11,030 nucleotides of DNA. Source: Deltaproteobacteria bacterium UBA5329. GTDB lineage: Bacteria > Desulfobacterota > Syntrophorhabdia > Syntrophorhabdales > Syntrophorhabdaceae. This document shows positions 1 to 6,665 of the stretch, in pieces. Within the stretch, counting starts at the first letter, position 1, and each line of letters opens with the position of its first letter. The stretch spans positions 4,252 through 15,281 of the forward strand of contig DHQV01000014.1 in assembly GCA_002408185.1 (NCBI GenBank), given 5' to 3'. The translations under genes were made by a program, and so were the position numbers. The notes under the pieces are model-generated. The model was not told the origin of the DNA. It made no database searches and was given only the letters and a program-made list of their open reading frames with translations.

Positions 1-653
1 GACCGGTCCCTTCTCGTACCGCCTCGATATGAGCTTGAAGAAGAGCGATGCCGGCTGTTTCGATATGGACAGGTGCCCAGGCTCGTCGATGATGAGAAGG
101 CCGAGACCGTAGAGGGTCTCCGCAGGGCAGGCACAAATATATCTTCCTGAAGACCGGTGCCTACCGTCCTGCTGATCTGGCAGGGGGCTATTGCATTCTC
201 GTCGAAGTATAAACTCGACCTTTTAACCATCGACGTCGCGGGGGAGGCACGGGGATTAGCACACGGAGAATGATGAATGAATGGGGCGTTCCTCCCGTAG
301 AGCTGCATTCTCTCGCATACCAGTATGCGAAAAGGCCCTCGGAAAAGAAAAGGCATTTGCCTGCCATCGCAGTGAATGGCGGGTTTTCCTTTGAGGATCA
401 AATTTTCAAAGGGCTTGCCATGGGTACGCCGTTTGTAAAGCTGGTAGGAATGGCCGGCGCACTCGGGCTATACACGTATTACGAACGTCTTGCCCAAGGC
501 CTTCGACAGCTCATGGCCGGCAGCAGGAAGTTCTCGCTCGAGCATATGTCACGCGACGACCTGGCGGCACTGACACGCGAAGCTGCGGACATCAGCCATA
601 TCCAACATATCATGGATGTTGATAAAGCGGAAGTCGACCGGATTCTGGCATAA
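1..653 (+). pseudogene. Decayed FMN-binding glutamate synthase-family gene (3' remnant)
   Basis: The fragments read as one protein only if the frame is changed repeatedly. Frame 2 gives GPFSYRLDMSLKKSDAG near the start. Frame 1 gives DDEKAETVEGLRRAG from about 88. Frame 3 gives YIFLKTGAYRPADLA at 138-182. Frame 1 gives IAFSSKYKLDLLTID at 190-234. Frame 3 resumes with MMNEWGVPPVELHSLAYQYA from 270 to a TAA at 651-653. From memory of the family (GltB-like FMN/Fe-S barrel proteins), these pieces are collinear with the C-terminal half of the synthase domain. The segment that normally follows the motif VKLVGMA, about 50 residues before ALGLYTYYERLAQGLRQLMA, is missing around 450-460, so there is also an apparent in-frame deletion. 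The WRMMNEWG motif begins with an altered codon (CGG where TGG is expected). At least four frameshifts plus a deletion make a functional product very unlikely. The 5' part lies outside the window. The 127-residue open frame from 270 is the longest intact piece, not a gene of its own. Confidence 0.8.
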
Positions 654-688
654 CAAACGGGTTGAAATTAGATGAACCGTTTTGATCC

Positions 689-718
689 GAGGTGCCCCTG
701 TATCGGGCACCTCTTTTT
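689..718 (+). terminator. Rho-independent terminator
   Basis: GAGGTGCCC (689-697) pairs perfectly with GGGCACCTC (705-713) around a 7-nt loop and is followed directly by five T residues (714-718). It lies 36 bp after the stop codon of the glutamate synthase remnant and survives although that gene is broken. Confidence 0.9.
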
Positions 719-877
719 ACAGTGACCGATATTTGTGTCACCATGGAGCAAGGAGATATGAATCACTGTTTTTGAGATCGAAACGATCCCAATGCCGATA
801 TCTTGAAATCCATCTTTTAAAAACTAGATTAAGGACACCGGTTTTATATGACCACTCAATAAATTGATGTGATCTTT

Positions 878-913
878 TGTGCGTCGGCATGATGGGAGGT
901 CGGCCGATGCACA
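878..913. other. Stem-loop of unknown role
   Basis: TGTGCGTCGGC (878-888) pairs with GCCGATGCACA (903-913), 11 bp with one G-U wobble, around a 14-nt loop. Only a short TTTT follows, three bases after the stem (917-920), so it is a poor terminator at best. It sits just upstream of the promoter of the 1002 gene and could be a second, weak terminator or a decayed repeat. Confidence 0.35.
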
Positions 914-929
914 TGGTTTTACAACAGCG

Positions 930-970
930 TACAATAAATAATTGTAATCGCTAAAATGCTGTGATATAAA
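930..970 (+). promoter_or_regulatory. Sigma-70-like promoter with inverted repeat over the -35
   Basis: TTGTAA (942-947) and TATAAA (965-970) are separated by exactly 17 bp, giving 4/6 and 5/6 matches to the consensus boxes. The inverted repeat TACAAT-AAATA-ATTGTA (930-946) covers most of the -35, which is where a repressor or activator dimer would bind. The predicted transcript would start near 977 and carry a leader of about 25 nt with the strong Shine-Dalgarno AAAAGGGGG before the ATG at 1002. Confidence 0.5.
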
Positions 971-1001
971 AAGAAAAGGTATCAAGAAAAGGGGGTAACA
1001 T

Positions 1002-1346
1002 ATGAAAACAACTGCAATATTTATTATGATAGCTGCCTTTTCCCTTGGTTTCTTTGTTGTTCCATCATTTGCGATGGATGAATACGCGGACGTATACGCG
1101 GAAAAACCCGACTACTGGTCAACCAATAAGGCTGATGCGATACTCTATGATCTTGTTCTTTTGAGGCCTGTTGGATTGGCCTCGGTGATCGTCGGTTTTG
1201 CCGGCACGATCGTAGGTCTGCCGTTTTCGCTCATAGGTAATAATACTCGTGAGGTGGGCGACGCTTTGATCGGCGAGACGGGCAAATTTACTTTTGTTCG
1301 CCCGCTTGGCGATGTTTTCCCGCCTCAGGAATATCTGGATCGTTAG
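1002..1346 (+). CDS. Small exported or membrane protein, function unknown
   Basis: This is a 114-residue protein with an N-terminal signal peptide (basic MKT, hydrophobic core to about residue 20, likely cleavage after SFA at residue 24). The mature part is acidic at first (DEYADVYAEKPDYW). It then has the segment LYDLVLLRPVGLASVIVGF and a second hydrophobic stretch (GTIVGLPFSLIG), which could form one membrane helix or a helical hairpin at about residues 56-79. It ends with KFTFVRPLGDVFPPQEYLDR. I recall small uncharacterised proteins with the same 'D(L/V)xLRPxGL...GxPFS...KFTFVRPLGD' layout in Proteobacteria, sometimes labelled by default as transporters; no function is established to my knowledge. 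The start is supported by AAAAGGGGG at 987-995. It is a single-gene unit with its own candidate promoter. Confidence 0.75.
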   Translation: MKTTAIFIMIAAFSLGFFVVPSFAMDEYADVYAEKPDYWSTNKADAILYDLVLLRPVGLASVIVGFAGTIVGLPFSLIGNNTREVGDALIGETGKFTFVRPLGDVFPPQEYLDR

Positions 1347-1557
1347 GTCAACGACCGGGGCAACATTGTGTACGTGGTTACGTAATCTGCAGAACGTCTC
1401 TACCACGGTCAATATATCGTTTATTTCCGTACGGATATTGATATTTTGTAATACTATTTATGAAGTATTTAAAATAACTATGTATAAAACTGCAGGAAAT
1501 ACCTATTTATCATAAGACGATCTGAACATTGGTTTTTCACATGGAGGCGGTTTGGTC

Positions 1558-3966
1558 ATGGATGATTTTCGAAGGATATTAACAAATCAGCTGACGTATT
1601 CTCTTTCCAAGGATATGTATTCGGCCACACAGCGCGACAAATTTACAGCGACCGCACTTTCGGTAAGGGCGCGTCTGGCCAAGAACTGGATCGATTCCCA
1701 GCAGAGTTACTATAAAACGGATACGAAGAGGTTATATTATCTTTCGCTGGAATTTCTCATGGGCAGGCTCCTGAGAAATTACTTGCTCAACATTGACCTT
1801 GTTGAGGAATATCGCGAGGCGGTCGACGTTCTCGGCATCAAATTGGAGGATGTTTTCGAATATGAGTGGGATGCCGCACTTGGCAATGGGGGCCTGGGGA
1901 GGCTTGCTGCATGCTTTCTGGATTCAATGGCAACACTTAACTACCCCTGCTACGGATACGGGATACGGTATGAATATGGGATATTTACCCAGAGAATAGT
2001 TGATGGACATCAGACGGAGGCACCGGATCACTGGCTTCGCTACGGAAATCCCTGGGAATTTCCAAGACCGGAGCTCATTTATCCGGTACGGTTCTACGGG
2101 CGCGTGGACACCCACAACAAGGCCACAGAATGGGTGGATACTGATGAGATCCTTGCAATGGCCTATGACTATCCGATCCCGGGCTTCCGCACAAAAACGG
2201 TGAACACCCTGCGCCTGTGGGCGGCAAAATCGACCCGGGATTTTGATTTTGAGTACTTCAACAGCGGAGATTATGTAAAGGCAGTTGAGAACAAGAACAG
2301 CAGTGAGAATATTTCTAAGGTCCTTTATCCAAACGACCTTTCTCTTGCGGGCAAGGAACTCAGGCTCAAACAGCAGTATTTTTTCGTGGCGGCAACCCTC
2401 GCCGACATATTCAGGAGATTCAAGAAATCGTACGCCAATCTCGACATGCTGCCGCAGAAGGTTGCTATACAGCTCAACGACACGCATCCGGCCATCGCAA
2501 TTCCGGAGATGATGCGGATTCTGGTCGATATCGAAAAAATTCCCTGGGATACTGCTGCAAAACTGACGAAGGCAACATTTGGCTATACAAACCATACGAT
2601 ACTTCCGGAGGCGCTCGAGACATGGTCCGAGGACCTGATAGGGCACCTTCTCCCCCGGCACTTGCAGATCATTCAGGAGATCGACAGGAAATTTCGTATT
2701 CAGGTGGCGCGCCGGTTTCCCGATGAATTCGACAGGGCCGCGCACATGAGCATAATAACGGGTGAATGCGGGAAGGTTGTCAACATGGCACGCCTTGCCA
2801 TTGTCGGAAGCCATGCGGTCAACGGTGTATCGGGCCTGCACAGCGACCTTCTGAAAAGCTTCGTTTTCAAGAATTTTTACCTGATGTACCCCGAGAAGTT
2901 CACGAATGTAACAAACGGGATAACGCACAGGCGATGGCTTTTGAGTGCAAATCCCGGCCTTGCCGCACTCATCACCGAGGCGATCGGGGATGGATGGATG
3001 CGCGACCTTGACGAGTTGAGAAAGCTCGAACCGATGACCGAAGATGCATCGTTCCGGGAAAGGTTCGCTGAGATCAAGAAGGCAAACAAACACCGGCTTC
3101 GCGCGGCGATGGAACGGGTTTTCTCCCATACTTTCGACCCAGATTTCCTCCTTGATTGCCAGGTAAAGCGTTTTCACGAATATAAAAGGCAACTTCTTAA
3201 CATCTTTCATGTTATTACCCTTTATAATCGTCTCAAGGACGGCAATGTGCCGGAGGGGTATGTCCCGAGGACAGTCCTCTTTTCAGGAAAATCGGCGCCC
3301 GGGTATTTCATGTGCAAGCTCATCATCAAGCTGATACACAACGTATCCGAGACCATCGCTGCCCATCCGTTTATGAAGGATAAGTTGCAGGTCGCATTTG
3401 TGCCGAATTACGGCGTGACCATAGCGGAGGTCACGATACCGGCGGCAGACCTCTCGGAACAGATATCTACGGCCGGCTTCGAAGCCTCGGGGACCGGGAA
3501 CATGAAATTTGCCCTGAACGGTGCGCTGACCATAGGGACCTATGACGGGGCAAATATAGAGATCCGTGAAGAAGTGGGAGAGGAAAATTTCTTCCTGTTC
3601 GGACATAATGCGGAGGAGATCTTCAAACTGAGAAAGAATTATGATCCCCGGAAATTCACCGAATCGAACAAGGAACTCGCCAGGGTTATGAACCAGCTTC
3701 AATCAGGGTTTTTCTCGCCTGAGGATCCCGGTTTATTTCAGCCAATTGTACAATCCTTGATGGACGGAGACCGTTACTGTGTCCTTGCCGATTACGCACT
3801 CTACATCGAATGCCAGGACAGGGTCAGGGCCGCGTATAATAACCGTGACGAATGGATAAAAATGGCGATAAGAAATGTAGCCGGGTCCGGTAAATTTTCC
3901 AGCGATCGCGCAATACATGAATATGCGCGAAACATCTGGAAGATCTCTCCCGTGGAAAGGCCGTAA
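1558..3966 (+). CDS. glgP: Glycogen/starch/maltodextrin phosphorylase (GT35)
   Basis: This cytoplasmic enzyme cleaves terminal alpha-1,4-linked glucose from glycogen or maltodextrins with phosphate, releasing glucose-1-phosphate. The protein is 802 residues, normal for bacterial GT35. Hallmarks appear in order: YLSLEFLMGR, the glycine loop ALGNGGLGRLAACFLDS (from residue 107), QLNDTHPAIAIPE, NHTILPEALETW, VTNGITHRRW (from 451), QVKRFHEYKRQ with K537, and the pyridoxal-phosphate signature EASGTGNMKFALN, whose Lys650 (codon 3505-3507) would carry the cofactor. No key residue is missing. I chose ATG 1558, ten bases after GGAGG (1543-1547). An in-frame TTG at 1552 would add two residues but sits only four bases from GGAGG. 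The 205-bp leader region is AT-rich, has a small inverted repeat AATACT/AGTATT (1450-1469), and shows no convincing promoter. No other glycogen gene is adjacent, so it appears monocistronic. Confidence 0.97.
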   Translation: MDDFRRILTNQLTYSLSKDMYSATQRDKFTATALSVRARLAKNWIDSQQSYYKTDTKRLYYLSLEFLMGRLLRNYLLNIDLVEEYREAVDVLGIKLEDVFEYEWDAALGNGGLGRLAACFLDSMATLNYPCYGYGIRYEYGIFTQRIVDGHQTEAPDHWLRYGNPWEFPRPELIYPVRFYGRVDTHNKATEWVDTDEILAMAYDYPIPGFRTKTVNTLRLWAAKSTRDFDFEYFNSGDYVKAVENKNSSENISKVLYPNDLSLAGKELRLKQQYFFVAATLADIFRRFKKSYANLDMLPQKVAIQLNDTHPAIAIPEMMRILVDIEKIPWDTAAKLTKATFGYTNHTILPEALETWSEDLIGHLLPRHLQIIQEIDRKFRIQVARRFPDEFDRAAHMSIITGECGKVVNMARLAIVGSHAVNGVSGLHSDLLKSFVFKNFYLMYPEKFTNVTNGITHRRWLLSANPGLAALITEAIGDGWMRDLDELRKLEPMTEDASFRERFAEIKKANKHRLRAAMERVFSHTFDPDFLLDCQVKRFHEYKRQLLNIFHVITLYNRLKDGNVPEGYVPRTVLFSGKSAPGYFMCKLIIKLIHNVSETIAAHPFMKDKLQVAFVPNYGVTIAEVTIPAADLSEQISTAGFEASGTGNMKFALNGALTIGTYDGANIEIREEVGEENFFLFGHNAEEIFKLRKNYDPRKFTESNKELARVMNQLQSGFFSPEDPGLFQPIVQSLMDGDRYCVLADYALYIECQDRVRAAYNNRDEWIKMAIRNVAGSGKFSSDRAIHEYARNIWKISPVERP

Positions 3967-4030
3967 AGCTTAAGGCATAAGCCGTAAGCCGTAAGCCGAA
4001 CCAAACGTATTGACTTGCTCTTAAGCCGTA
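3967..4030 (+). repeat. Heptad repeat array A (AGCCGTA unit)
   Basis: Starting at the glgP stop codon the sequence falls into 7-bp units: AGGCATA (3973), AGCCGTA (3980), AGCCGTA (3987) and AGCCGAA (3994). A degraded 6-bp AGCTTA precedes them. One more copy, AGCCGTA, lies at 4024-4030. Only one orientation is present, so no hairpin forms. It lies between two co-directional genes, unlike the other three arrays in the window. Confidence 0.7.
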
Positions 4031-4037
4031 TGATACT
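4010..4037 (+). promoter_or_regulatory. Candidate promoter of the reductase-ferredoxin unit
   Basis: TTGACT (4010-4015, 5/6 match) and GATACT (4032-4037, 4/6) are separated by 16 bp. Transcription would start near 4044. This leaves a short leader carrying AAGGG (4070-4074) before the ATG at 4080 and places the alternative in-frame TTG at 4047 too close to the start of the message to be used. Confidence 0.45.
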
Positions 4038-4079
4038 CATTCTTTATTGTCTTCAAATTCAAACCGCACAAGGGTGATC

Positions 4080-6008
4080 ATGGAAACATATCCGCATGTC
4101 TTTCAACCCGGAACGATCGGTAAGCTTACCGCAAAGAACAGGATCAAATATGCCGCCACCGAGACGAATTTCCCTTACGGGGACGGCTACGTGAACGATC
4201 GTGAAGTGGCATACATGGAGGCGCAGGCGAGAGGCGGGGCCGGTATTGTGACAACCCAGGGAGCGTATCCCGACAAAAAAGGTGAAGGAAAGGGCTTCAA
4301 GGGGATGATGTCGATCAATGATGACCGGTATATCCCGGGCTTGGCCCGTCTCGCGGATGTCATCCGGCGAAATGGGGCATTATCGAGCATCCAGATACTT
4401 CATTGCGGCAGGGAAGGCGGGGTCGAGCTCGACTATTGTCTCATGCCTTCGATAGTCCCTCAGAAATTATCGTATTTCAAGCCGCCGCGTGAAATTACGG
4501 CCGGGGAGATAAAACAGGCCGTACGGGACCATGTCGATGCGTCGCGCCGCGCGCGTGAGGCCGGTTTTGACATGATCGAGCTTTCCGGCATCGTGGGCTA
4601 TCTCATCTCTACCTTCATATCGCGTTATACAAATAAAAGGTCTGACGAGTATGGCGGAGACATCATGCAAAGATGCCGGCTCATGGTGGAGGTCATCGAG
4701 GCCGTTAAAGCGGAAGCAGGTGATATGCCTGTCGGTATTCGCCTGTGCGGCCATGAACTGCTCGATGACCGCGGTGGAAATACTTTTGAGGAGAGCATCG
4801 AGAGTTTCAGGATAGCGCAGCAGGCGGGGGCAGACTATTTGAGTGTCACCGTAGGCTGGCACGAATCTTCCCAATCGGTTATCACGAGGGATGTTCCCAT
4901 GGGGCACTGGCTCTATATCGCCGAGGCGGTGAAAAAAGCTGTCGATGTGCCTGTCATGATGGCTTTTCGTCAATTCCTTCCCCATGTTCCGGAAAAAGCG
5001 ATATCGGAGGGCCAGATAGATTTTGTCGAGATGTGCCGGCCTATGATCGCAGACCCTGAATTCCCGAATAAAGTAAAAGAAGGCAGAGAGAAAGAGATCG
5101 TGCCCTGTATAGCGTGCAATGTCTGTTTTTCACGGCTGTATTATCATCAACCGATCATGTGTTCCGTCCGGCCGAGCCTGGGCCATGAAGGCGAAAAGAA
5201 ATGGGGCTATTACGGGTTCGAGCCGACGGATAGAAAAAAAACGGTGAGTATCGTGGGAGGGGGGCCTGCAGGTCTGCAATGCGCTGTCGCGGCAAGGCAG
5301 AGGGGGCACAATGTCACGTTATTTGAAAAGAACGATACGGTTGGTGGAAATATCTTGATAGCCTCCCGGGTTGACCCGGGCGCTGTCGAACTGCTGCGGC
5401 CTATCAGGACCCTCGAGGAGATGTGCCGAAAGGCCGGGGTCGTTGTAAAGACCGGGGTTGAGTGCGATCCGTCAATGATCAGGAAGGATGGCCCGGATGT
5501 CGTCGTTGTTGCTTCGGGGCCTGCTGCCCGGCAAGTTCCTGAGGGTGTGTTGCTTCCGCGTGATGTCATGATGGAGAATGTACATCCCGGACGCCGGATC
5601 GCCATTATAGGGGCGTGCGGTGTCGGCCTTGGTGTCGCGGTCTATCTCCTGGGAAAAGGAGACTACGAGATCTCCGTGGTGGATGAGGCGCAAAAACCCG
5701 GCCGTGATGTCAATCCGTTCTACTTCTGGCAGTATATGGCCCTTATGAAAAAGAAAAAGGTCAATTTTATGATGCGGACCGCCATTGATTCAATTGGGGA
5801 TAGAAGTATCAGGTTTACAGGCCCATCGGGTCAGGGGTCTTTAGAGGTTGACAGCGTTATCATGTCGATCTTCTACCCGGAAGACGGCATATGGAAACAA
5901 TCTGTGGATTCTCTGGCAGGGGAAGTGTATTTCATTGGAGACGCAAAAAAACCCCGGCGTCTCCTCAATGCAATTCATGACGGCTATCGTCTGGGGATGG
6001 TGATCTGA
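4080..6008 (+). CDS. FadH-like flavin oxidoreductase (old yellow enzyme barrel, 4Fe-4S, FAD/NAD domain)
   Basis: The 642-residue protein has the layout of 2,4-dienoyl-CoA reductase, BaiCD, trimethylamine dehydrogenase and 2-naphthoyl-CoA reductase. An FMN TIM barrel (about 1-335) contains LHCGREGG (His108), GYLISTFISRYTNKRSDEYG (Tyr174) and GWHES (His261). Tyr174 and His261 align by eye with the proton-donating Tyr166/His252 pair of E. coli FadH. A 4Fe-4S site follows: Cys343, Cys346, Cys349 and Cys361, i.e. CxxCxxCx11C. FadH has CxxCxxxC, so the spacing here resembles trimethylamine dehydrogenase. Then come dinucleotide motifs GGGPAG (393-398) and GACGVG (511-516). Electrons probably run NAD(P)H to FAD to 4Fe-4S to FMN to an enoyl-type substrate, likely a CoA thioester; the substrate is not readable from the sequence. 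ATG 4080 is preferred over the in-frame TTG 4047 because of AAGGG five bases upstream. The stop overlaps the ferredoxin start. Confidence 0.92.
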   Translation: METYPHVFQPGTIGKLTAKNRIKYAATETNFPYGDGYVNDREVAYMEAQARGGAGIVTTQGAYPDKKGEGKGFKGMMSINDDRYIPGLARLADVIRRNGALSSIQILHCGREGGVELDYCLMPSIVPQKLSYFKPPREITAGEIKQAVRDHVDASRRAREAGFDMIELSGIVGYLISTFISRYTNKRSDEYGGDIMQRCRLMVEVIEAVKAEAGDMPVGIRLCGHELLDDRGGNTFEESIESFRIAQQAGADYLSVTVGWHESSQSVITRDVPMGHWLYIAEAVKKAVDVPVMMAFRQFLPHVPEKAISEGQIDFVEMCRPMIADPEFPNKVKEGREKEIVPCIACNVCFSRLYYHQPIMCSVRPSLGHEGEKKWGYYGFEPTDRKKTVSIVGGGPAGLQCAVAARQRGHNVTLFEKNDTVGGNILIASRVDPGAVELLRPIRTLEEMCRKAGVVVKTGVECDPSMIRKDGPDVVVVASGPAARQVPEGVLLPRDVMMENVHPGRRIAIIGACGVGLGVAVYLLGKGDYEISVVDEAQKPGRDVNPFYFWQYMALMKKKKVNFMMRTAIDSIGDRSIRFTGPSGQGSLEVDSVIMSIFYPEDGIWKQSVDSLAGEVYFIGDAKKPRRLLNAIHDGYRLGMVI

Positions 6009-6205
6009 TGATCCCGATCGTCGAAAAAGAAAAATGTACCGCTTGCGGAAATTGCACCGATATTTGCCCACCGGGGGCCATAACCCTTGAAAATGACGCA
6101 GCATGCGTCGCAGCCGATCTCTGCGAGGAATGTGGTTTTTGTGCCCCGCAATGCCCCGTCGAGGCGATCACCATTCGATTTCCGCTCTCTACGGATCAGT
6201 CTTAG
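6008..6205 (+). CDS. 2[4Fe-4S] ferredoxin
   Basis: The 65-residue protein contains two complete cluster-binding motifs, CTACGNCTDICP and CEECGFCAPQCP, each CxxCxxCxxxCP. They lie about 19 residues apart in the usual clostridial/bacterial ferredoxin layout. It is a small soluble low-potential electron carrier. Its ATG (6008-6010) overlaps the TGA of the upstream reductase in a TGATG arrangement, so translation is probably coupled and the two proteins should be made together. That makes it the likely redox partner of the reductase, either feeding low-potential electrons in or accepting them if the enzyme bifurcates; the direction is inference. It has no leader of its own and no obvious terminator within the next 100 bp. 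Confidence 0.93.
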   Translation: MIPIVEKEKCTACGNCTDICPPGAITLENDAACVAADLCEECGFCAPQCPVEAITIRFPLSTDQS

Positions 6206-6303
6206 GCCATTCGAGCTAAAACTGATCATCTCAAGCCAAAAACAAGCCCCATTCACGGAGGCTTTATTTCCCCAACTTATATTTGCGTTGACAACCGGCC
6301 TTC

Positions 6304-6370
6304 AGGTTAAGGTTCTGATATTACCCCATCCATGATAATTCGCTTGAGACATGAAACCTGAGGCTTGAAA
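6304..6370 (+). repeat. Heptad repeat array B (CTTGAAA unit) with two AGGTT units
   Basis: Four contiguous 7-bp units, CTTGAGA (6343), CATGAAA (6350), CCTGAGG (6357) and CTTGAAA (6364), end just before the terminator of the minus-strand small RNA. Thirty bases upstream, AGGTTA plus AGGTTCT (6304-6316) match the unit of array C near 7900. The block lies between the end of the ferredoxin gene and the end of the converging small RNA. Confidence 0.6.
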
Positions 6371-6378
6371 CCGTTTTT

Positions 6379-6428
6379 AAAAAAGGAGCCACCGGAATAA
6401 CAGTCGGGGGGGATTGAATCCGGTGGCT
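6379..6428 (-). terminator. Rho-independent terminator of the candidate small RNA
   Basis: On the minus strand a perfect 10-bp stem (arms 6428-6419 and 6396-6387) is followed by CC and TTTTTT (6384-6379). On the plus strand the same stem is preceded by A residues and is not followed by T, so it terminates only minus-strand transcription. No minus-strand protein gene lies upstream that it could serve. Confidence 0.7.
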
Positions 6429-6459
6429 GAGGGTGCCCGGGCATCTGCATGCCGGACAC
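6379..6459 (-). ncRNA. Candidate small RNA, about 81 nt, two hairpins
   Basis: Read on the minus strand, an extended -10 promoter is followed at the right distance by a compact transcript. The 5' hairpin is GTGTCCGGCAT-GCAG-ATGCCCGGGCAC, starting at the predicted first base, with one mismatch, one bulged G and a four-base loop. A short CCTC linker leads to a 3' hairpin with arms AGCCACCGGA and TCCGGTGGCT (10 bp, perfect), then CC and six T residues. The 22-nt loop of the second hairpin includes seven consecutive C residues, unusual and suited to pairing with G-rich Shine-Dalgarno regions such as GGGGG before the 1002 gene. No open frame of note lies inside. I do not recognise an RNA family. 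It lies between the converging ferredoxin unit and the divergent 6666 gene. Transcription is inferred, not shown. Confidence 0.55.
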
Positions 6460-6465
6460 GTCGCT

Positions 6466-6474
6466 ATTATAGCA
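6466..6474 (-). promoter_or_regulatory. Extended -10 promoter for the candidate small RNA
   Basis: The minus strand reads TGCTATAAT, a perfect -10 with the TGn extension. Such promoters can work without a good -35, and none is seen here: the nearest candidates are TTGCTC at 15 bp and TTGTAT at 20 bp. The first base of the 5' hairpin (6459) is seven bases downstream of the -10. Confidence 0.5.
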
Positions 6475-6550
6475 CAAACAGGCTTTGAGCAATACAAATT
6501 CTTGATGTTTGTTCGATGGTGCGAGACGGCCGGGTCCGTCGGTAATTTTC

Positions 6551-6580
6551 TTGACAGTGCGGTTTCCGCCTCTTTATAAT
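6551..6580 (+). promoter_or_regulatory. Consensus sigma-70 promoter of the 6666 gene
   Basis: TTGACA (6551-6556) and TATAAT (6575-6580) are both perfect, separated by 18 bp. The start would fall near 6587, giving a leader of about 80 nt that ends in AGGAGG (6653-6658), seven bases before the ATG. It faces away from the small-RNA promoter about 80 bp to the left. Confidence 0.8.
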
Positions 6581-6665
6581 CTCGTCATACATTTTCGGCT
6601 CAAGCCCAATGTTTTGGGGCATCGTGAATATCCATAATTTAAACGAATAAACAGGAGGCATAGGA

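Larger units (their letters stand above)
654..1001. other. Intergenic gap of 348 bp
   Basis: I see no coding sequence here. The one open frame, from 682, starts inside a terminator stem and has no recognisable product. The gap holds the terminator of the upstream remnant, a second hairpin near 878-913, and the promoter with inverted repeat at 930-970. The stretch 720-870 shows nothing I can name. Confidence 0.6.
6206..6665. other. Intergenic region of 460 bp with non-coding elements
   Basis: No open frame here has coding character. Reading left to right it holds two AGGTT units (6304-6316), heptad array B (6343-6370), a minus-strand candidate small RNA with terminator and promoter (6379-6474), a strong plus-strand promoter (6551-6580), and the leader of the 6666 gene. 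I see nothing nameable in 6206-6300. Confidence 0.7.

Noticed and set aside
682..867. A 61-codon open frame on the plus strand
   Set aside because: It begins immediately before and reads through a perfect rho-independent terminator, has an atypical Arg/His/Tyr-rich composition and no ribosome site.
1924..3210. A 428-codon open frame on the minus strand
   Set aside because: It lies entirely opposite glgP in a shadow frame, has no recognisable domain and no ribosome site. The opposite strand encodes an unambiguous phosphorylase through the same bases.
4047..4079. TTG start for the reductase, adding 11 residues
   Set aside because: There is no ribosome site before it and it lies at the predicted transcription start. 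The added residues are not part of the conserved barrel, and ATG 4080 has AAGGG at good spacing.
6288..6293. TTGACA as the -35 of a promoter after the ferredoxin gene
   Set aside because: No -10-like hexamer occurs at 15-19 bp downstream and no gene follows on that strand within range.
6385..6460. A riboswitch or TPP-like element on the plus strand, suggested by GGCTGAGGGTGCC
   Set aside because: The downstream half of a TPP riboswitch is absent, and the T-run and promoter both point to the minus strand.
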